A DNA stretch of 64,000 nt from Congeria kusceri (lineage: Eukaryota > Mollusca > Bivalvia > Myida > Dreissenidae), in the NCBI GenBank assembly GCA_027627225.1, contig CM051034.1, positions 19,886,480 through 19,950,479 on the forward strand, given 5' to 3'. The number at the start of each line of letters is the position of its first letter. Position 1 is the stretch's first letter. The notes below the pieces were generated by a model. That model made no database searches, was not told the DNA's origin, and saw only the letters and a program-made list of their open reading frames with translations. Below are positions 34,750-47,166 of the stretch, piece after piece. A program made the translations under genes and the position numbers.

Positions 34750-35790
34750 TATAATTATGTCTTTTTTAACTGAATCAGTGTATAATTGGACCATCTAAAT
34801 ATTAGTATCTCTTAAAAACAGAGAATGGACATGATAGAATTTATTTTATAATATTAATATATCACGCCAACATTGACGAAATAACACCCCGTGGGATAAA
34901 CTTAGCTATATTTCATCCCTGTGGAATAAGCAAACACGTACAGTATTAAACATCATCTTGATTTTCGTGACGTCATTTCACGTTTTTCCTGTATTGCCAC
35001 TCACGCGGTTCAGGTTTTCTAAGCCTCTCTAAATAAACTTATCTTTATTCTACACTAATCTAGTATTCTCTGTCTATGACATGAACGTGCATGTAAATAT
35101 ATGGCAAAACTGTAACGGACTAAGTAGGAACATGTTCGTTAATTTCCATTGATGGTCATAACTGTTGACTGTATCAGAAACTTCAGTATGTTCCGCCAGC
35201 TCGGAACAATGACAGAAAATAGCCATGTTTAAGATGTTTCGTCTATAAATAGTTTTTGGGGAAACACCAGCGCGTGCGGGTAACAGTCAAAACTGTCACC
35301 CGGTAACAGTTCATTTCTATCGGGAACAGTTGTATCAATAATGAAATAGTGAAAAATGACGGTATAGCATTTATACAGACGATCAGGTAATAATTGAAAT
35401 TCATGATACAAAAGGCAGATAACTTGCACATGATCACACCAGCGTGACGACAAGTATGCAGACAATTCATCAGTAAATAATATCGCAGGTTGCAAAACAT
35501 TACACAATGCCTTACTTTTTTATATAATGTCCTGATCAAGTCACCAAAATGTTGTGTCAGACATAAAAAATTGTCTTAGAACAATGGAAGCCATTTCAAA
35601 ATGTTGTATTCATAAAACAGTTATCTTAACGTAACGTCAAACAAAACTAAAGCGCACATCAACCAACCACGATGCTCGAAATAGCGCTCAAAACATTATA
35701 TCAATAGCAAAAAAAAATTTCACACTGGAAACAAGAAGTATTGACATGAATCACAGTGTTTCAGTTCAAAAACCTCACAACCACCCAGAT
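34750..35790. other. 3' flank of the RING gene
   Basis: Should contain the 3' untranslated region of the minus-strand RING gene (35.79 kb leftwards). No second gene is evident; the small ORFs here lack protein-like features. Confidence 0.4.
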
Positions 35791-35795
35791 CAGGT

Positions 35796-38700
35796 TCAAT
35801 CGACGTCCCAGTTGTTGTTGTTGTTGTTTCTCCCGGACGCTGGGATCTCCACTGCAATAAACAGACTGGTGGTTTCCACTGGAACCACCCTCGCTGATGG
35901 CGCCACTGCCTGCTGGGACACCTGGCACACTGGCGCCGTACACATGGGGCAGCTGTTCTTGTGGCGCAGCCATTCAAGAAGACAGCTGAAAAAAAAACGC
36001 CACCGCATTTTCTTTAAAGTCATAGAACCTAACTTTTCGGTGTATTAGAACGCAACTTTTGTCAAAATATTTGTGTCTGTGACTTATGCAACAGTCTGAC
36101 TTATATGTGTACGAAATCCAAATTTTCGTCCTTATCCCACCCACTTTTTAAATCAGCAATATTTCTTGAAGACTACGTGCAGTGCATGATATTAAAATCA
36201 AAGGTAATGACTTCAAAAAATATCAAGGTTTCCAGCAATTTTTACTTATTCCATATCAGACGGCTAGGGCACAATAAAATTCCAAACCAAGAGTTATTTT
36301 CTTTGAAATCATAAAAATCATTAAAAAATATCATGGTTTTTAGCTTGTGTTACTTATTCCATATAAAATAACAATGGCACAATAAAATTAGCTTCCAACA
36401 ACAGCAAAAAGCTGAAAATTCAAAAGAAACCTAAGAATGAACAAGATAGTTTATCTGACTATAAGAATGTTTAGGTATATTCTCTGGATTAACAAATACA
36501 AGTCGAACAGATTTTGTCATGAAAGGGTTAAATTTCATGTCTAGATACTTACCATGGAAACAACACAAAAAAATCAAGTGTCGGGTATTCATAAAACTTG
36601 ATGCCATATTTACACAAATCTGCACTGATAATGACTCAATGAGGAACTTACTTGAAATGGAACACATGCTGGCAAGAACAGATTGCTATGTTTTCCTTCA
36701 CTCTGAACTCATCCAAACACACTGGACATGTCTGAAATAAAAAAGTATTGGTACACAATAACTATTCATTCTACCACGGCACGCGCTAGTGGTCCATAGA
36801 TAAAGAAAGAAAATAACTGTGGGTTATTCTGCAACAAATTATGGGCAGAGCTTAATGTTTTGAAAATAGTTCCGGAAATTCGAAGAAATTGTTCCGTAAA
36901 ATGCACGTGCTTAAACGCGCTATAGGAAATTGTGACAAACAAATAATTTTTGCATTATGTAGCGCAATTAAACCGCATTTGTACTACATATTTTATACTT
37001 AAGTTCGCCAAAAAAAAATTAATTTGCGCTTTTTGGCATGATATTTTCACTGTATTATATCGATAAGTATGATGTCATTCGCTCAATGTTTATCAATAAA
37101 GATGACGTCATTCTGAATTGTTATGATTTATTTACGTCACAGAAACGCACGTGTGAATGCAGTTCTCGGAAAATAGGCGGAGTATAGATAAATATAGTTC
37201 TCATTCATAACCTTTAAAAATACGAATTTTATATAAGATCATGTTAGAATAGAAATAATTGATGGGTAACAGTTTGTTATTGCGTTAATAACCAACGGTT
37301 TGTCGTTCCGATGCTTGTGCTTGTTATCAAACCACTCGGGCTACCGCCCTCGTGGTTTAATTCATATGCATCGGAACTCCAAACCGTTGGTTATTACCAC
37401 AATAACCAACCGTTACCCGTCAATTATTTATTAAATAACACACCACAAATAATTTAGTTATAATTTATTTTTATTTTTCCCAGCTAAAATAATGTTCAAC
37501 ATTACACTGATGATACACATTAAGCACATATTTAATAAAATCAAGAAAATAAATTCAATTCCATTGGTATTAAGTGTTTTGCCTTCTTTCCAGTGTAAAT
37601 ATTACATACCTTAAATACAAACAGTAAAACACTATTTTAATTCATAAATTCATTCATTTTACTGTCTTTTTTTTTGCAAAACATCAAGAATTCATGTCAT
37701 GACATGAAATTCTCTATTTAAAGGGTTACCGGGCCCCTTCCTAAAGCTGTCAAAATAATGCACCTAACAATATTTTCCCCCAGGGGGAGGGGCGGCGGGC
37801 ATATACGGGACTTTAGACTGAAAGCAATTCCCGATAGGCAGGAATTTGACATGCGGAATGAATCCGGGTCCCAGGAAATAGACTTGGTTCGGATTTTAGA
37901 TCCCGATAATATTGGCCCCCGGGCCATTTGATACACCAATTAAGCATCCCCATTGAGGTGATTTAGACAAAATGCTTGGCTCTATGTAATTTGATCCCCA
38001 AAAATTCAATTAGTCAAATTCCCCAGGAATTGCCCGCCCCCCCCCCCCCCCCCCCCCCAGGATCACAAATGGTACAGAGTGCTGCTAACAAGGAGCAGGG
38101 TGGAAATCCGGACCAGTCTGTTTACATTTTCTAATAATTTGCTAAATCCAGTGTATTTATTAGTCTAATGCTTATAATTAAGGTTTTTTTTATCATAGTC
38201 TATTCATTTGTCATTGAATATTTGCAAAAATGTATTAAATTTCAAAAGATATTCAACATTTCTGTGTTGACTACCCCAGGGGGAAACAAAAAGGAGCAGA
38301 TTGCAGCACTCTGCTATTTTACTCTAGATCCTTCCCTAACTGATTATATATACCACTGACAAACACACTGTCCTTGACATTGCATTTTTAGATTACAATA
38401 GATCTGCTGTTTGAAAAAATAAATTGCATTAGTGTAGCACCTAGCAGGGCTTACATCATTTCGAATATTCTTCTTCTTGGGAGAAAACTCTATCTGTAAT
38501 TAAAGAATACTGTTTGAGAATTAACTGTTTTATGGACACACGTACAAAACAAACATCTGGATGTTAAATAAATCAAATAAACTACTGGCGTTAACAGTCA
38601 GATATGAACTTCCAGTATTCAGATTTTATTTTTATTTTTTGTATCTTTTGTACAATGCACTAACAATTACCCTTTTGTACCACTACTTTTATTTAACAGT

Positions 38701-41700
38701 AAGTTAGTAACATCAAAGGATAGGAATATTGTAAAAAAATATCAACTAAGAAAATAATAATAATAATAATCATCATCATCATAATAACAATAGTAATAAT
38801 AATAAGAAGAAAAATAATTAATAATGATCATAATAATAAGAAGAAGAAGAACAAGAAGAAGAAGATATATATTTTAAAAAAAGAACAAGAAGATAAAGAA
38901 GAAGAAGAAGATAGAGAAGAAGAAGATAAAGAAGAACTAGAACAAGAAGAACAAAAAATGATCATAATGCTTCAATAAATAAATTATAAATAATATGATA
39001 CTTTACATTTCTGTAACCTCTTTCTCGTCGAGAATCCTTCTTTAACCTGAAATATCACATACTGAGTCGGTTGGTTGTTGGGCAACTTTGGGTCAAACAT
39101 AAATGATTAAGCAAATGATGCATTGATTCACATTGAAATTGTCAGTTTCAGCGGGGCATGCAACTGGCAGTCCATGTTTTGGAAAGTCTCAGATATGTTC
39201 TAGAACAACACAGAATTATTTGAAAATACTTTTTGAAATAATGCTTATAAACATTCTAGTATAAATGAGTACTGATGTCAGTGATATGAATACTTTGTAC
39301 AAATATTATGTATGCACAACAATGTACAAATCAGTAGAATAAATGTCTAATTCTTACGACCGAATTTTTCCCTCTGCATATGTTTTCATAAACTTCATAA
39401 ACTGCTGTATCACCAGAATAATGGACAAAATAGCAGTGATTTTTTTCCTTATATACAATGTAACTGGGTCCAGTAAACAGACCTATTCCCAATTCCAAAT
39501 ATGGTTTATTTTTCCCAATTGGAAGAAAACAATTCCCAAATCAGAAGTAGCAAAATGCTAAATACATGGAAAGTGTGATTCCAAGTTGCAAATCATGAAC
39601 TTACTTGTATTTGTATAGATAAACACCATTACAATACCAAATGTAACCAATAAAACACCAGTTTACGTTGTTTATTAATTAAATTGCTTTCTTAAATTTT
39701 TCCCAATCGCAAGTTTTCATGTCGCGAAATTCCCAATTTGATGGGTACCCGTCCCATTCCCAAAGCAGTGAAAAAAATTGCTGAACAGGAACATAAAATG
39801 TACAAACCTGGTCTAGTTAATTTAATATATTTACTGGTATACAGCACATGAAACTATATGTACAGTTTGTCAATCCTGATGCGGCGAAACTGTACCAACT
39901 TAAACAAGCCAGTGGGTTTTTTAGGGCAAATTTGGGGCCGAAATTTGGCCCCATTCCATTTCGGCCCCAATTCCCCTGCTTAAATAGCATATATTTTTCC
40001 CCTATATTAACCATAAAATTCCCCTCAGAATGTAAGCTTTATTTTGAATTAAAAAAATGACCAAAATCAGAAAAAAATTGACAAAGATAGAGGATTTAGT
40101 GTAAAAAATCCCAGCATTTTTTTATCAAACCAAGTTTTGCACAATCTAAGTTATCATTTGTAGCAAAACAACTGATTAATGTTTTATAACAAAGTAGAAT
40201 ATAAAATGTTAAAATGCTTTTCTACAAAAACAATTCCCCTTTTTCTGTAAAATTCCCCGCCACCTTTACCCCAAAGGTGAAAAAAACACTGTAAGCATAC
40301 TGAGTAGAAAACATTATTCCAGTAAAAAATACTTCCCAATTCTTGTAAACATAAGTCAAAGTAAAATACATAAAATGTTCAAGTACATTTATGCACCTAT
40401 CAATATTTTCCCAAGGAGAGAAGTGGCAGGCTGACCCAAGGGAATTTGACTAATGTTATTTTTGGGGGTCTAATTCCTCAACCTAGAGCCAAGCATTTTT
40501 GTCTTAATCCCCACAGTGAGAAATGCCCAGGGGGCCCAATATTACTGGGATCTAAAATCCGACCAAAGTCTATTTCCCAGGACCCAGAATTATTTGGCCT
40601 GCCTAATTACCTAATAACCTACTGTTGGGAATTGCTTTCAGTCTAAAGTTATATGCCCGCAGCTCCCCCCTGGGGGGAAAATATTGATAGGTGCATTATG
40701 TACACGAGGTGTCATAACCACAAGCTAAAAGAAAAATCTTTAGTCGTATACAGTAAAACCCCGATAATACGACCACTTGGGGGTCTTAATAAAAGCGGTC
40801 TTTATAGCGGGGTGGTCGTATTATCGAGGTACGGCAGATCACCGAGTCAGTACATGCATACGTCTGTATAATTTTAAGTTTTAATGAATATTGAATAGAC
40901 GAAATTTCCAATTTGTTTTCAATAAATAAATTTTATTGAATACAAATTATGTAACTTATGTTATGAATATAAACTTAACATTAAGTCGGAAATTAATTAA
41001 AACTTTATTTGACTAAGTCCATTTAAGTTTCAGCATTCATCAGTGTTACCCACTGGCTGTCAGCTAGTGTCAGTTAACGTAATCTAATACACAGTCGATT
41101 TGTTAATCCCTTATCAAAACATTTGTACCATTGTTTTTCACACTCTCCTTTTATACCGCTTTAGCAGTTGGTTATTTCCACGACATATGTTGTTAATTGA
41201 TGATGTTAAGTGCCAACGACCAAATGACACTGGTCGCAATAACGGGGTTATTTTGAGAAGTATTTGGTACTTTCGGTCTGGGATTAGTGGTCGTAATACG
41301 GAATAGCGGGGTGTCCGTAAAATCGGGGTTTGCGACCATTGAAATATATAAGTAAACAATCAGGTCTTTAAAAAAGTGTCCGCTTTAGCGGGGTGGTCGT
41401 AAAATCGAGGTGGTCGTAAAGCGGGGTTTTGGTGTATATACATGTAGTCATATATATTTAAGTGAAAAAGTTGAATACAATTTTCCTTGTGAAAATCAAA
41501 ATTTTATATTTGAAATACAATTACAAGCAGCTATTGATTCCTTACCAGAATAAAACCAATGAAGTCAAAATAAACTTTAAATGAACCAGCCACAGAATTA
41601 AGAAATTATAACAAAAAACGTATAAGTTTTAACTAAGGAGCTTTGAGAATATGAGCCCAGAAATATCAGATCACTGGCTTCAAGAATATTAACTTCATCA

Positions 41701-41858
41701 TATGTATCAAAGCAGAAGTCAAAGCGGATACACTTTTCCAACATGCATATACTCCCAAATACTTACTTCCACATATAACAGCAGAAGGCAAAGCTAAGCA
41801 TGAGGGTGAACACCCCTATACCCAGCAGTGGCAGTGACACGGAGCCTGGAATATCCAT
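35796..41858 (-). CDS. RNF24/RNF122-like membrane RING-H2 ubiquitin ligase
   Basis: Five minus-strand exons: 41858-41767, 39046-39007, 38493-38455, 36731-36652 and 35985-35796. Each has consensus AG/GT borders and matching phases, giving 441 bp and 146 residues; as I recall, vertebrate RNF24 and RNF122 are about 150. Residues about 8-30 form one TM helix ending LSFAFCCYMW, very like the FMLSLIFCCY of RNF122. A basic linker follows (KLKKDSRRERGYRN, then IEFSPKKKNIRND). The RING-H2 lies at 59-99: CPVC, C77-Q-H79, H82, C85, CPMC, with the E2-contacting CLLEWL. The C-terminus has five Asn before WDVD. Expected role: membrane E3 ligase of the endomembrane system that brings an E2 to substrates. 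The 5' UTR continues to 41880, where an acceptor implies an upstream non-coding exon. Introns hold several transposons but none disrupts an exon. The 39-bp and 40-bp exons are the least certain. Confidence 0.85.
37252..37429. mobile_element. Palindromic MITE, 178 bp
   Basis: Arms AAATAATTGATGGGTAAC and GTTACCCGTCAATTATTT, continuing inward as TAACCAACGGTTTG...CAAACCGTTGGTTA. The core CACTCGGGCTACCGCCCTCG is shared with 9.77-9.87 kb. It lies in an intron of the RING gene. Confidence 0.75.
37755..38065. repeat. Element T, copy 1 (ends in poly-C)
   Basis: Starts TGCACCTAACAATATTTTCC and shares, in opposite orientation, blocks with 40393-40697 (AGACTGAAAGCAATTCCC, TCCGGGTCCCAGGAAATAGAC-like, ATTTTAGATCCCGATAATAT). 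It ends in a run of more than 20 C at about 38034-38058. Confidence 0.65.
38075..38345. repeat. Dispersed repeat U, copy 1
   Basis: Blocks ACATTTTCTAATAATTTGCT, ATTTCAAAAGATATTCAACA and AGGAGCAGATTGCAGCACTC are shared with 42.21-42.66 kb and, inverted, 61.99-62.29 kb. It is non-coding. It abuts exon 3 of the RING gene without touching it. Confidence 0.65.
38750..38960. repeat. AAT/AAG trinucleotide microsatellite
   Basis: Imperfect (AAT)n passing into (AAG)n, 45 bp downstream of the donor of RING-gene exon 2. Confidence 0.9.
40393..40697. mobile_element. Element T, copy 2 (complete ends)
   Basis: Terminal inverted repeats TGCACCTATCAATATTTTCC and GGAAAATATTGATAGGTGCA. It is the same family as 37.76 kb, in inverted orientation. 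No ORF and no clear target duplication. Confidence 0.75.
40751..41434 (+). mobile_element. pogo/Tigger-like MITE, copy 2
   Basis: A 684-bp element, CAGTAAAACCCCGAT to GGGGTTTTGGTG, with TA duplications (40749-40750, 41435-41436). It is the same family as the insertion at 22988-23689 but lies harmlessly in the first coding intron of the RING gene. Confidence 0.8.
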
Positions 41859-42204
41859 CCTTGCAGATCACATTCCAGGCCTGAAAGCGGAGCATATTAT
41901 TAGGGCAAGACCTGGGCTGATATTCACAAAGCTACAAAGGGAAATCTTAACTTACGTTGTACTTAAGTGAAAAATTCAGATCAAATATTCTATGTAAAAA
42001 TTCAACGATTTCTGTTTACAAAATGGCAATATATGCAACATCTAAGCAATATTGATCCAGTTGAAAACATGTTAATGTTAACATAACTACCGGTATACAG
42101 GAAACAGCTACAGATTTACGGAATATTATGATTTTAAGAAATTTACTTAAGTTTTTCCTAAGGAGCTTTGTGAATACAGGCCCAGGAATCAGAAAGGTAC
42201 CTGA

Positions 42205-42660
42205 CGGTGCTAAAAAGGAGAACGGAGGAAACCCGAATGTTTGATGACATTTTCTAATAATTTACTAAATCCTGGGTTAAAATCAGGGCTTCGCTGGCTT
42301 AAAATTTTCTTTAGCCAAATTTACCTTACTTTGTTGAAATCTTTCTCATTTTGAGTATTACATTGTGTTTAGTGAAGAAAAGGTTGAAGCCAAATGGAAA
42401 TTTCTTCAGCCATATGTGGAAATCTTTAGCCATTGGCTAATTTGGCGAATGGCAGAGTGAACCCTAGTTTTTTTATGATTCTAATGCTTCGTATTAAGGT
42501 TTTTAACCATATTTTGTTCAATTGTTATCAAATATTTGCAAAAGTATATGAAATTTCAAAAGATATTCAAAATTTCTGTTTTGACCAGCCCAGAGGGGCA
42601 GATGAGGGGAATCAAACAGGAGCAGGATGCAGCACCTTATTATTTTGCTCTACATGTAGA
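42205..42660. repeat. Dispersed repeat U, copy 2, interrupted
   Basis: Same blocks as 38075-38345, but split by an inserted segment (about 42280-42460) rich in TTAGCCAAAT/TTGGCTAA motifs. Similar motifs recur at 43.66-43.81 kb. Confidence 0.55.
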
Positions 42661-42819
42661 TGTTTCCCGAAAGTATTTATGATAAAGTACATCGCAATGA
42701 TTATAATATGGCTGCAACAGTATACTGGTAAATTGATATATGTTAACAATTGTACAAGACATATTGTACTGCAATATGATTTTTTGCCATACCAATATCT
42801 CATGGTAATTGATATGTTA

Positions 42820-43610
42820 TGCTAGGTTCCCACTATCACAATTCGCATCACGATTGAAATCGTGGTCTTAATCGTGGTGATCCTATCAGATCTTACCAGA
42901 TCTTGAGGTCAGTCGTGGCAATCGTGTTAATCGTATAAAATTTTTGAACGGTTAAAAAATTCTATACGATTAACACGACCAACTGAGATCATCAGGATCA
43001 TTGTATCAGATCTTATTGCATCATAAAAAAGCGGGACACATCGTATCTAATCGTACATCCAAATCTTGGTGATCGGGATAGATCGTAGACAAGAAAAAAC
43101 ACCACGCTCTGTTTAGATGTGTTGCAATCTTAAGAAACAATGAAGTTAATAGTCAAACGAGCTGTATGTATATCATTCGGGTCCAATCGTAGCTCAAATC
43201 GTGATCTCCATTGATCACGATTGTGAGACATCGCGAACACAACCGTATACTATCGAAACGCAGCGCATGTATTAGTGATAAGCGTATCGGAACTTATCTG
43301 TACATACTAGAACGTACTACTTCGAGTAACCCGATCGTGATGATCGTGTCAGATCGAGACCCAATCGTGGACTCGGCCGAAACAATCCCAATGGAATGTA
43401 TGTAATCGTATATGAACTGGAGATCAGATCATGACACCTGAAATTGACAAATCATGACCAGATCGCAACAGAGCGCAAAATATCGTATCAAAACCTATGT
43501 ACTCGCATCACATCATATCCATGCCTGAAATCTCAGTGAAATACCACGATCAGCTACAAATGGCCAATCTCGGTGTTCGTGATGGATCGCACGATAGTGG
43601 GAACCTAGCA
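42820..43610. mobile_element. PIF/Harbinger-like MITE, 791 bp
   Basis: Perfect TIRs TGCTAGGTTCCCACTATC and GATAGTGGGAACCTAGCA, flanked by a 3-bp TTA duplication (42817-42819, 43611-43613), as in PIF/Harbinger elements. The interior is dense in ATCGTG/CACGAT words and GATCAGATC palindromes. It has no transposase. Confidence 0.8.
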
Positions 43611-43829
43611 TTAACAGAAAAAAATTCAAGATGTTTCTGAAAATACCTCCATAATAATGAAATCTTGAAGTCAATTCGCCAATGGCTACAAAATTAAATA
43701 TTTGGCTTAAGAAAATTCCATTTGGCTATAATATTTTGTTAATGAAAACCTACAAATTTGTCAAAATAAGCAAAATGCCGTAAATTTGGCTAATGAAACT
43801 TTTTAGCCAGGGGGAATGGTGTCAAGAAA

Positions 43830-45040
43830 TTATATTATAATTGTCTTTTGGTATTTGAAATAAAAACACAAAGACAAACTATCTTAAAGTTAAATAAAAT
43901 GCTTAAATAGTTCTATACAAAAACATACTGATTTTTTCATTCCTTTTTGCTATTGGAATACAAATGCAATAATTCATACCTTAGAAACCTTTTTACTCAA
44001 AACTGTTGAATATAGTCTGAACATTCGAACAGCAGATACAAAACAACCTTGGTGCAAAGTGCAAACATGATCCAGGCAAGGAAAAGTCTTGGAGGGCGAA
44101 ACGATTGCAAGCACAGTCTCTGCGAAAGACCGTCAGACCTCGGACATTGCCGATAAAAATCTGTGAGGTCCGGGAAAAACTGTCCGAATGCTGGTCCTCG
44201 TGTCCGGTGAAAATTTCGGTCAAAAATATTTTATGACAGCGATTGCTGTATCTGTTTCCAAAACAGTCATAACGTCATACTTGAGGGTCACCGATTGTGT
44301 TGAAGCTTAATTTAATAAAGCACTTTCAAGTGTATTGTTATAGTTTTCTTCAAATTTATTGTTTTTATCGTATTCAAATGTTTCTTGCAAACAATAAATG
44401 GCCAGTAATAGTTTGTCCGGGCCAGTAATATTTGGGGCATTACCGGTCCTCTTGGCCAGTAATAAATTCACGACTTTCGCGGAGACATTAACATGGCTCT
44501 TTAAAGTATCAATGAAAAATTGGATTGGCAATGCTAAAGTTACTGCAACAACTAAAAATTTCATACCTAACATACATATGTCCTTCTTTATCTATATGAC
44601 TGTTTAAGGTCTGTAAAATCCGATAGAGACACTCAAAAGTATGTGGACCAGTCACTATTTTTTCAGTATGTCCCCCGCTCAGGTTAAACATTGACGAAAG
44701 ACGTCAGCGTCATTGATAAAAATCAAATTACCAATGTGGTGTCATCTTTATTGATAATACTGTAAAAATATAATGTTATCACCTGGAAATTAAAAAGAAC
44801 TAAACAATATGCCAATATCTGATATAAACATAATTATAAAATATCTTATAAAAATGTTGATTTTTTGTGCTACATTGAACAGAAATGATTTATTTGTCAC
44901 GATTTTGTTATCGCTATTTCCTAAAAAATAATATTTGATATATAAAAGTAAGATTTTAGATGTTCTGAATGGCTATTTACTTTAAGAGTTCAACACATTG
45001 TACACAGAATGATCGTAGGATGAAAATGTTCAGTATAATA
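43830..45040. other. Unassigned intergenic stretch
   Basis: Contains repeated GGCCAGTAAT words around 44.40-44.46 kb and two 75-90 codon ORFs without recognisable domains. Nothing is supported as a gene. Confidence 0.4.
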
Positions 45041-45044
45041 TAAG

Positions 45045-45547
45045 AATAGAAAACCCCACTTTGGGCCCAATGGCATTATAGTGACCAGCCAGGCAGCCAC
45101 AAACTGGCTAAGCCTTCGTTCCACATGGAGTTTGTGGCTGCCTGTCTAGTCACTATAATGCCATAGGGCCCTCAGTGTGTGTGTATTTCAAAGTTTATGA
45201 GGTCCTTCCGTGCCTGAGGCTGCATTATGTGAGGACCCGGAGTGTGTCCCAGCACTCCTACCTAATTAACTTACTAAAGACTCACAAATTTTGAATCATA
45301 GCTGCAATTTCACGCTATTTATTTTTCAATGAAAGATTTTAATTTTGGTGTGGCCTGGTGCTGTGGGGGGAAACCGGAGTACCCGGAGAAAACCACACCT
45401 GTCCGGTATAGTGACCACCAACCAAACAGTTCAAACTCACATGCGCCGGGAGTGGGAAGCGAACACAGGATGCCAAGGTGAGAAGCGAGTGTACCAATCA
45501 CTGCGCCAGCCGGACAGCCCATAGGGCCCTCAGTGGGGTTTTCTATT
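45045..45547. mobile_element. Palindromic element containing a SINE
   Basis: Outer inverted ends AATAGAAAACCCCACT (45045) and AGTGGGGTTTTCTATT (to 45547). A second palindrome lies inside the left part (TGGCATTATAGTGAC at about 45071, GTCACTATAATGCCA at 45152-45166). The SINE below sits near the right end, so the element is composite. Confidence 0.65.
45300..45522 (-). mobile_element. tRNA-derived SINE
   Basis: On the minus strand it starts GTCCGGCTGGCGCAGTGATT (box-A-like TGGCGCAGTGATTGG), followed by box-B-like GTTCGCTTCCC about 50 bp on. A conserved central stretch follows (TTTTCTCCGGGTACTCCGG), then an A-rich tail. This is a pol-III SINE layout. Central sequences with CGGGTACTCCGG occur in widespread animal SINEs; the exact family was not checked. 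Confidence 0.65.
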
Positions 45548-45559
45548 TTTTAAATAGTA

Positions 45560-47160
45560 GACCTACAGTCATGGGACATAACTGTACATCCACCCACTAT
45601 AATTTACCAATTGCAGTAGTAGCCCCTTAACTTTAAACATCTGGTATCCAGTATCGGAAAAATGTTAGCAGGAGTAAACAAGATCATTCAATATTTTGAC
45701 CCTCACTGATGATGTCATTGCAGTATTTATGATGTCAAAGATTATTTCTTGATAAAATAAAGGAATATATGACAAATATTTAACCAATAACAATATAAAT
45801 TGCACAGAATAGCCAGCACCGCCCATCTTTTTAAAGTAAATCAAAAAAAACTGTGGCTTCTCTTTTAAAGAGACATACAGTCTGATGTGGTTAACATTCA
45901 TGCATGAGAAGACTGCAGAAGATTGCAATCGTCAGACATGCCTAGAAATGTTAGGAATTTGTATTCTTCAATTTCTTCAGGAGTTCAAAGTGATTACAAT
46001 TGGTCATCTTATCTTTTTATTGGCAGTTTAGTTTACAGCAATTTTATTAGTAAATCATGGATGAACAATTGTGGCCATCGACTGTATTTATAAGACTTAC
46101 AATGTACCAAGGCCCGTCTATAGCTGAAGATGCTTCATTGAAAATGTCCCAAAATTACTATCCGAAAGAAATTACATTATAAGTTTTAAAATGATTCTCT
46201 AAATTTAGTTTTCATCAACGATAATCTTACGTAGTGCTGATTATTTGTTTAAATATTATTTTATAACACGAAACTGGTCTAAAGTTCAAGAAATAAGTTA
46301 AAAGCTGCATGGAATTTTACCTTTTCTTGACATGCGAAGTTTTGCGTATTTGTTTTTGTTTACTTTTACGACAATAATAATATTTCATTTTACGAATTAA
46401 CAAAATTCGAATCGATTAAAATCATGCAGGTTAGAAATCAGTAATTCCATACCGATAGTAAAATGGCAAATGTTCATAGCGTCGTTTGTCTATTTCTTTG
46501 TTAAAGATGTTACAATTGAAGTCTCTGGAGCTTTATTTATCTTATATTCTATAAAAGCACATGTATAGATACGGTGTAATGTACTGCGCTGTGCCGTGCC
46601 GTGCCCTTCCCTGCCCTTCCTTGCCCTGCCTTACCATGCGCTGCTCGGTCGTGTACTGTCACACGATAACAACATGTGCAGGAGACCTATCGTTTTAAGG
46701 CTTTAACCAAATTAACCACTGTCCGTTATCCGAAATGCCTTTGTATTTTATACAAGAAAACTAGAATATTCGCTTTCCTGGGTATCAAAAAGAAACAATT
46801 TATGACAAGACAAGTCTGAAAAAGAATTACATTAATACATGCTCCTTAGGCATTACACCCATATGTTGTCACACCTCATTGTTTATACCCGGATGTGAAA
46901 AAAAGTATATTAAAAATCGTCTAAAAGATAACCAGTATAAGCCCTAATTACCTGTTTGACCACTTATGCCATTCATCGTGTGATCAGAACACGAACGTGA
47001 ATCCAGGGGCGTCTTTACACTGCGTTTATCAACCGAATTCAAACGGACTTTTTGACCAAACACGTTTTGTACGTGGAGACGCGTGTATTAAGAGTTTAAA
47101 ACGACTGGACACAATGTCCCTAACTATTATTGCTGTTATAATTACAAACGGTAATTATTA
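45560..47160. other. Unassigned intergenic stretch
   Basis: AT-rich. Includes a GC-richer imperfect run TGCCGTGCCGTGCCCTTCCC (46.59-46.64 kb), a TGCCN-type microsatellite. No gene. Confidence 0.45.
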
Positions 47161-47166
47161 ATTCAT

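Noticed and set aside
44307..44573. 88-codon ORF on the minus strand
   Set aside because: No recognisable domain, splice context or paralogue; overlaps repeated GGCCAGTAAT words.
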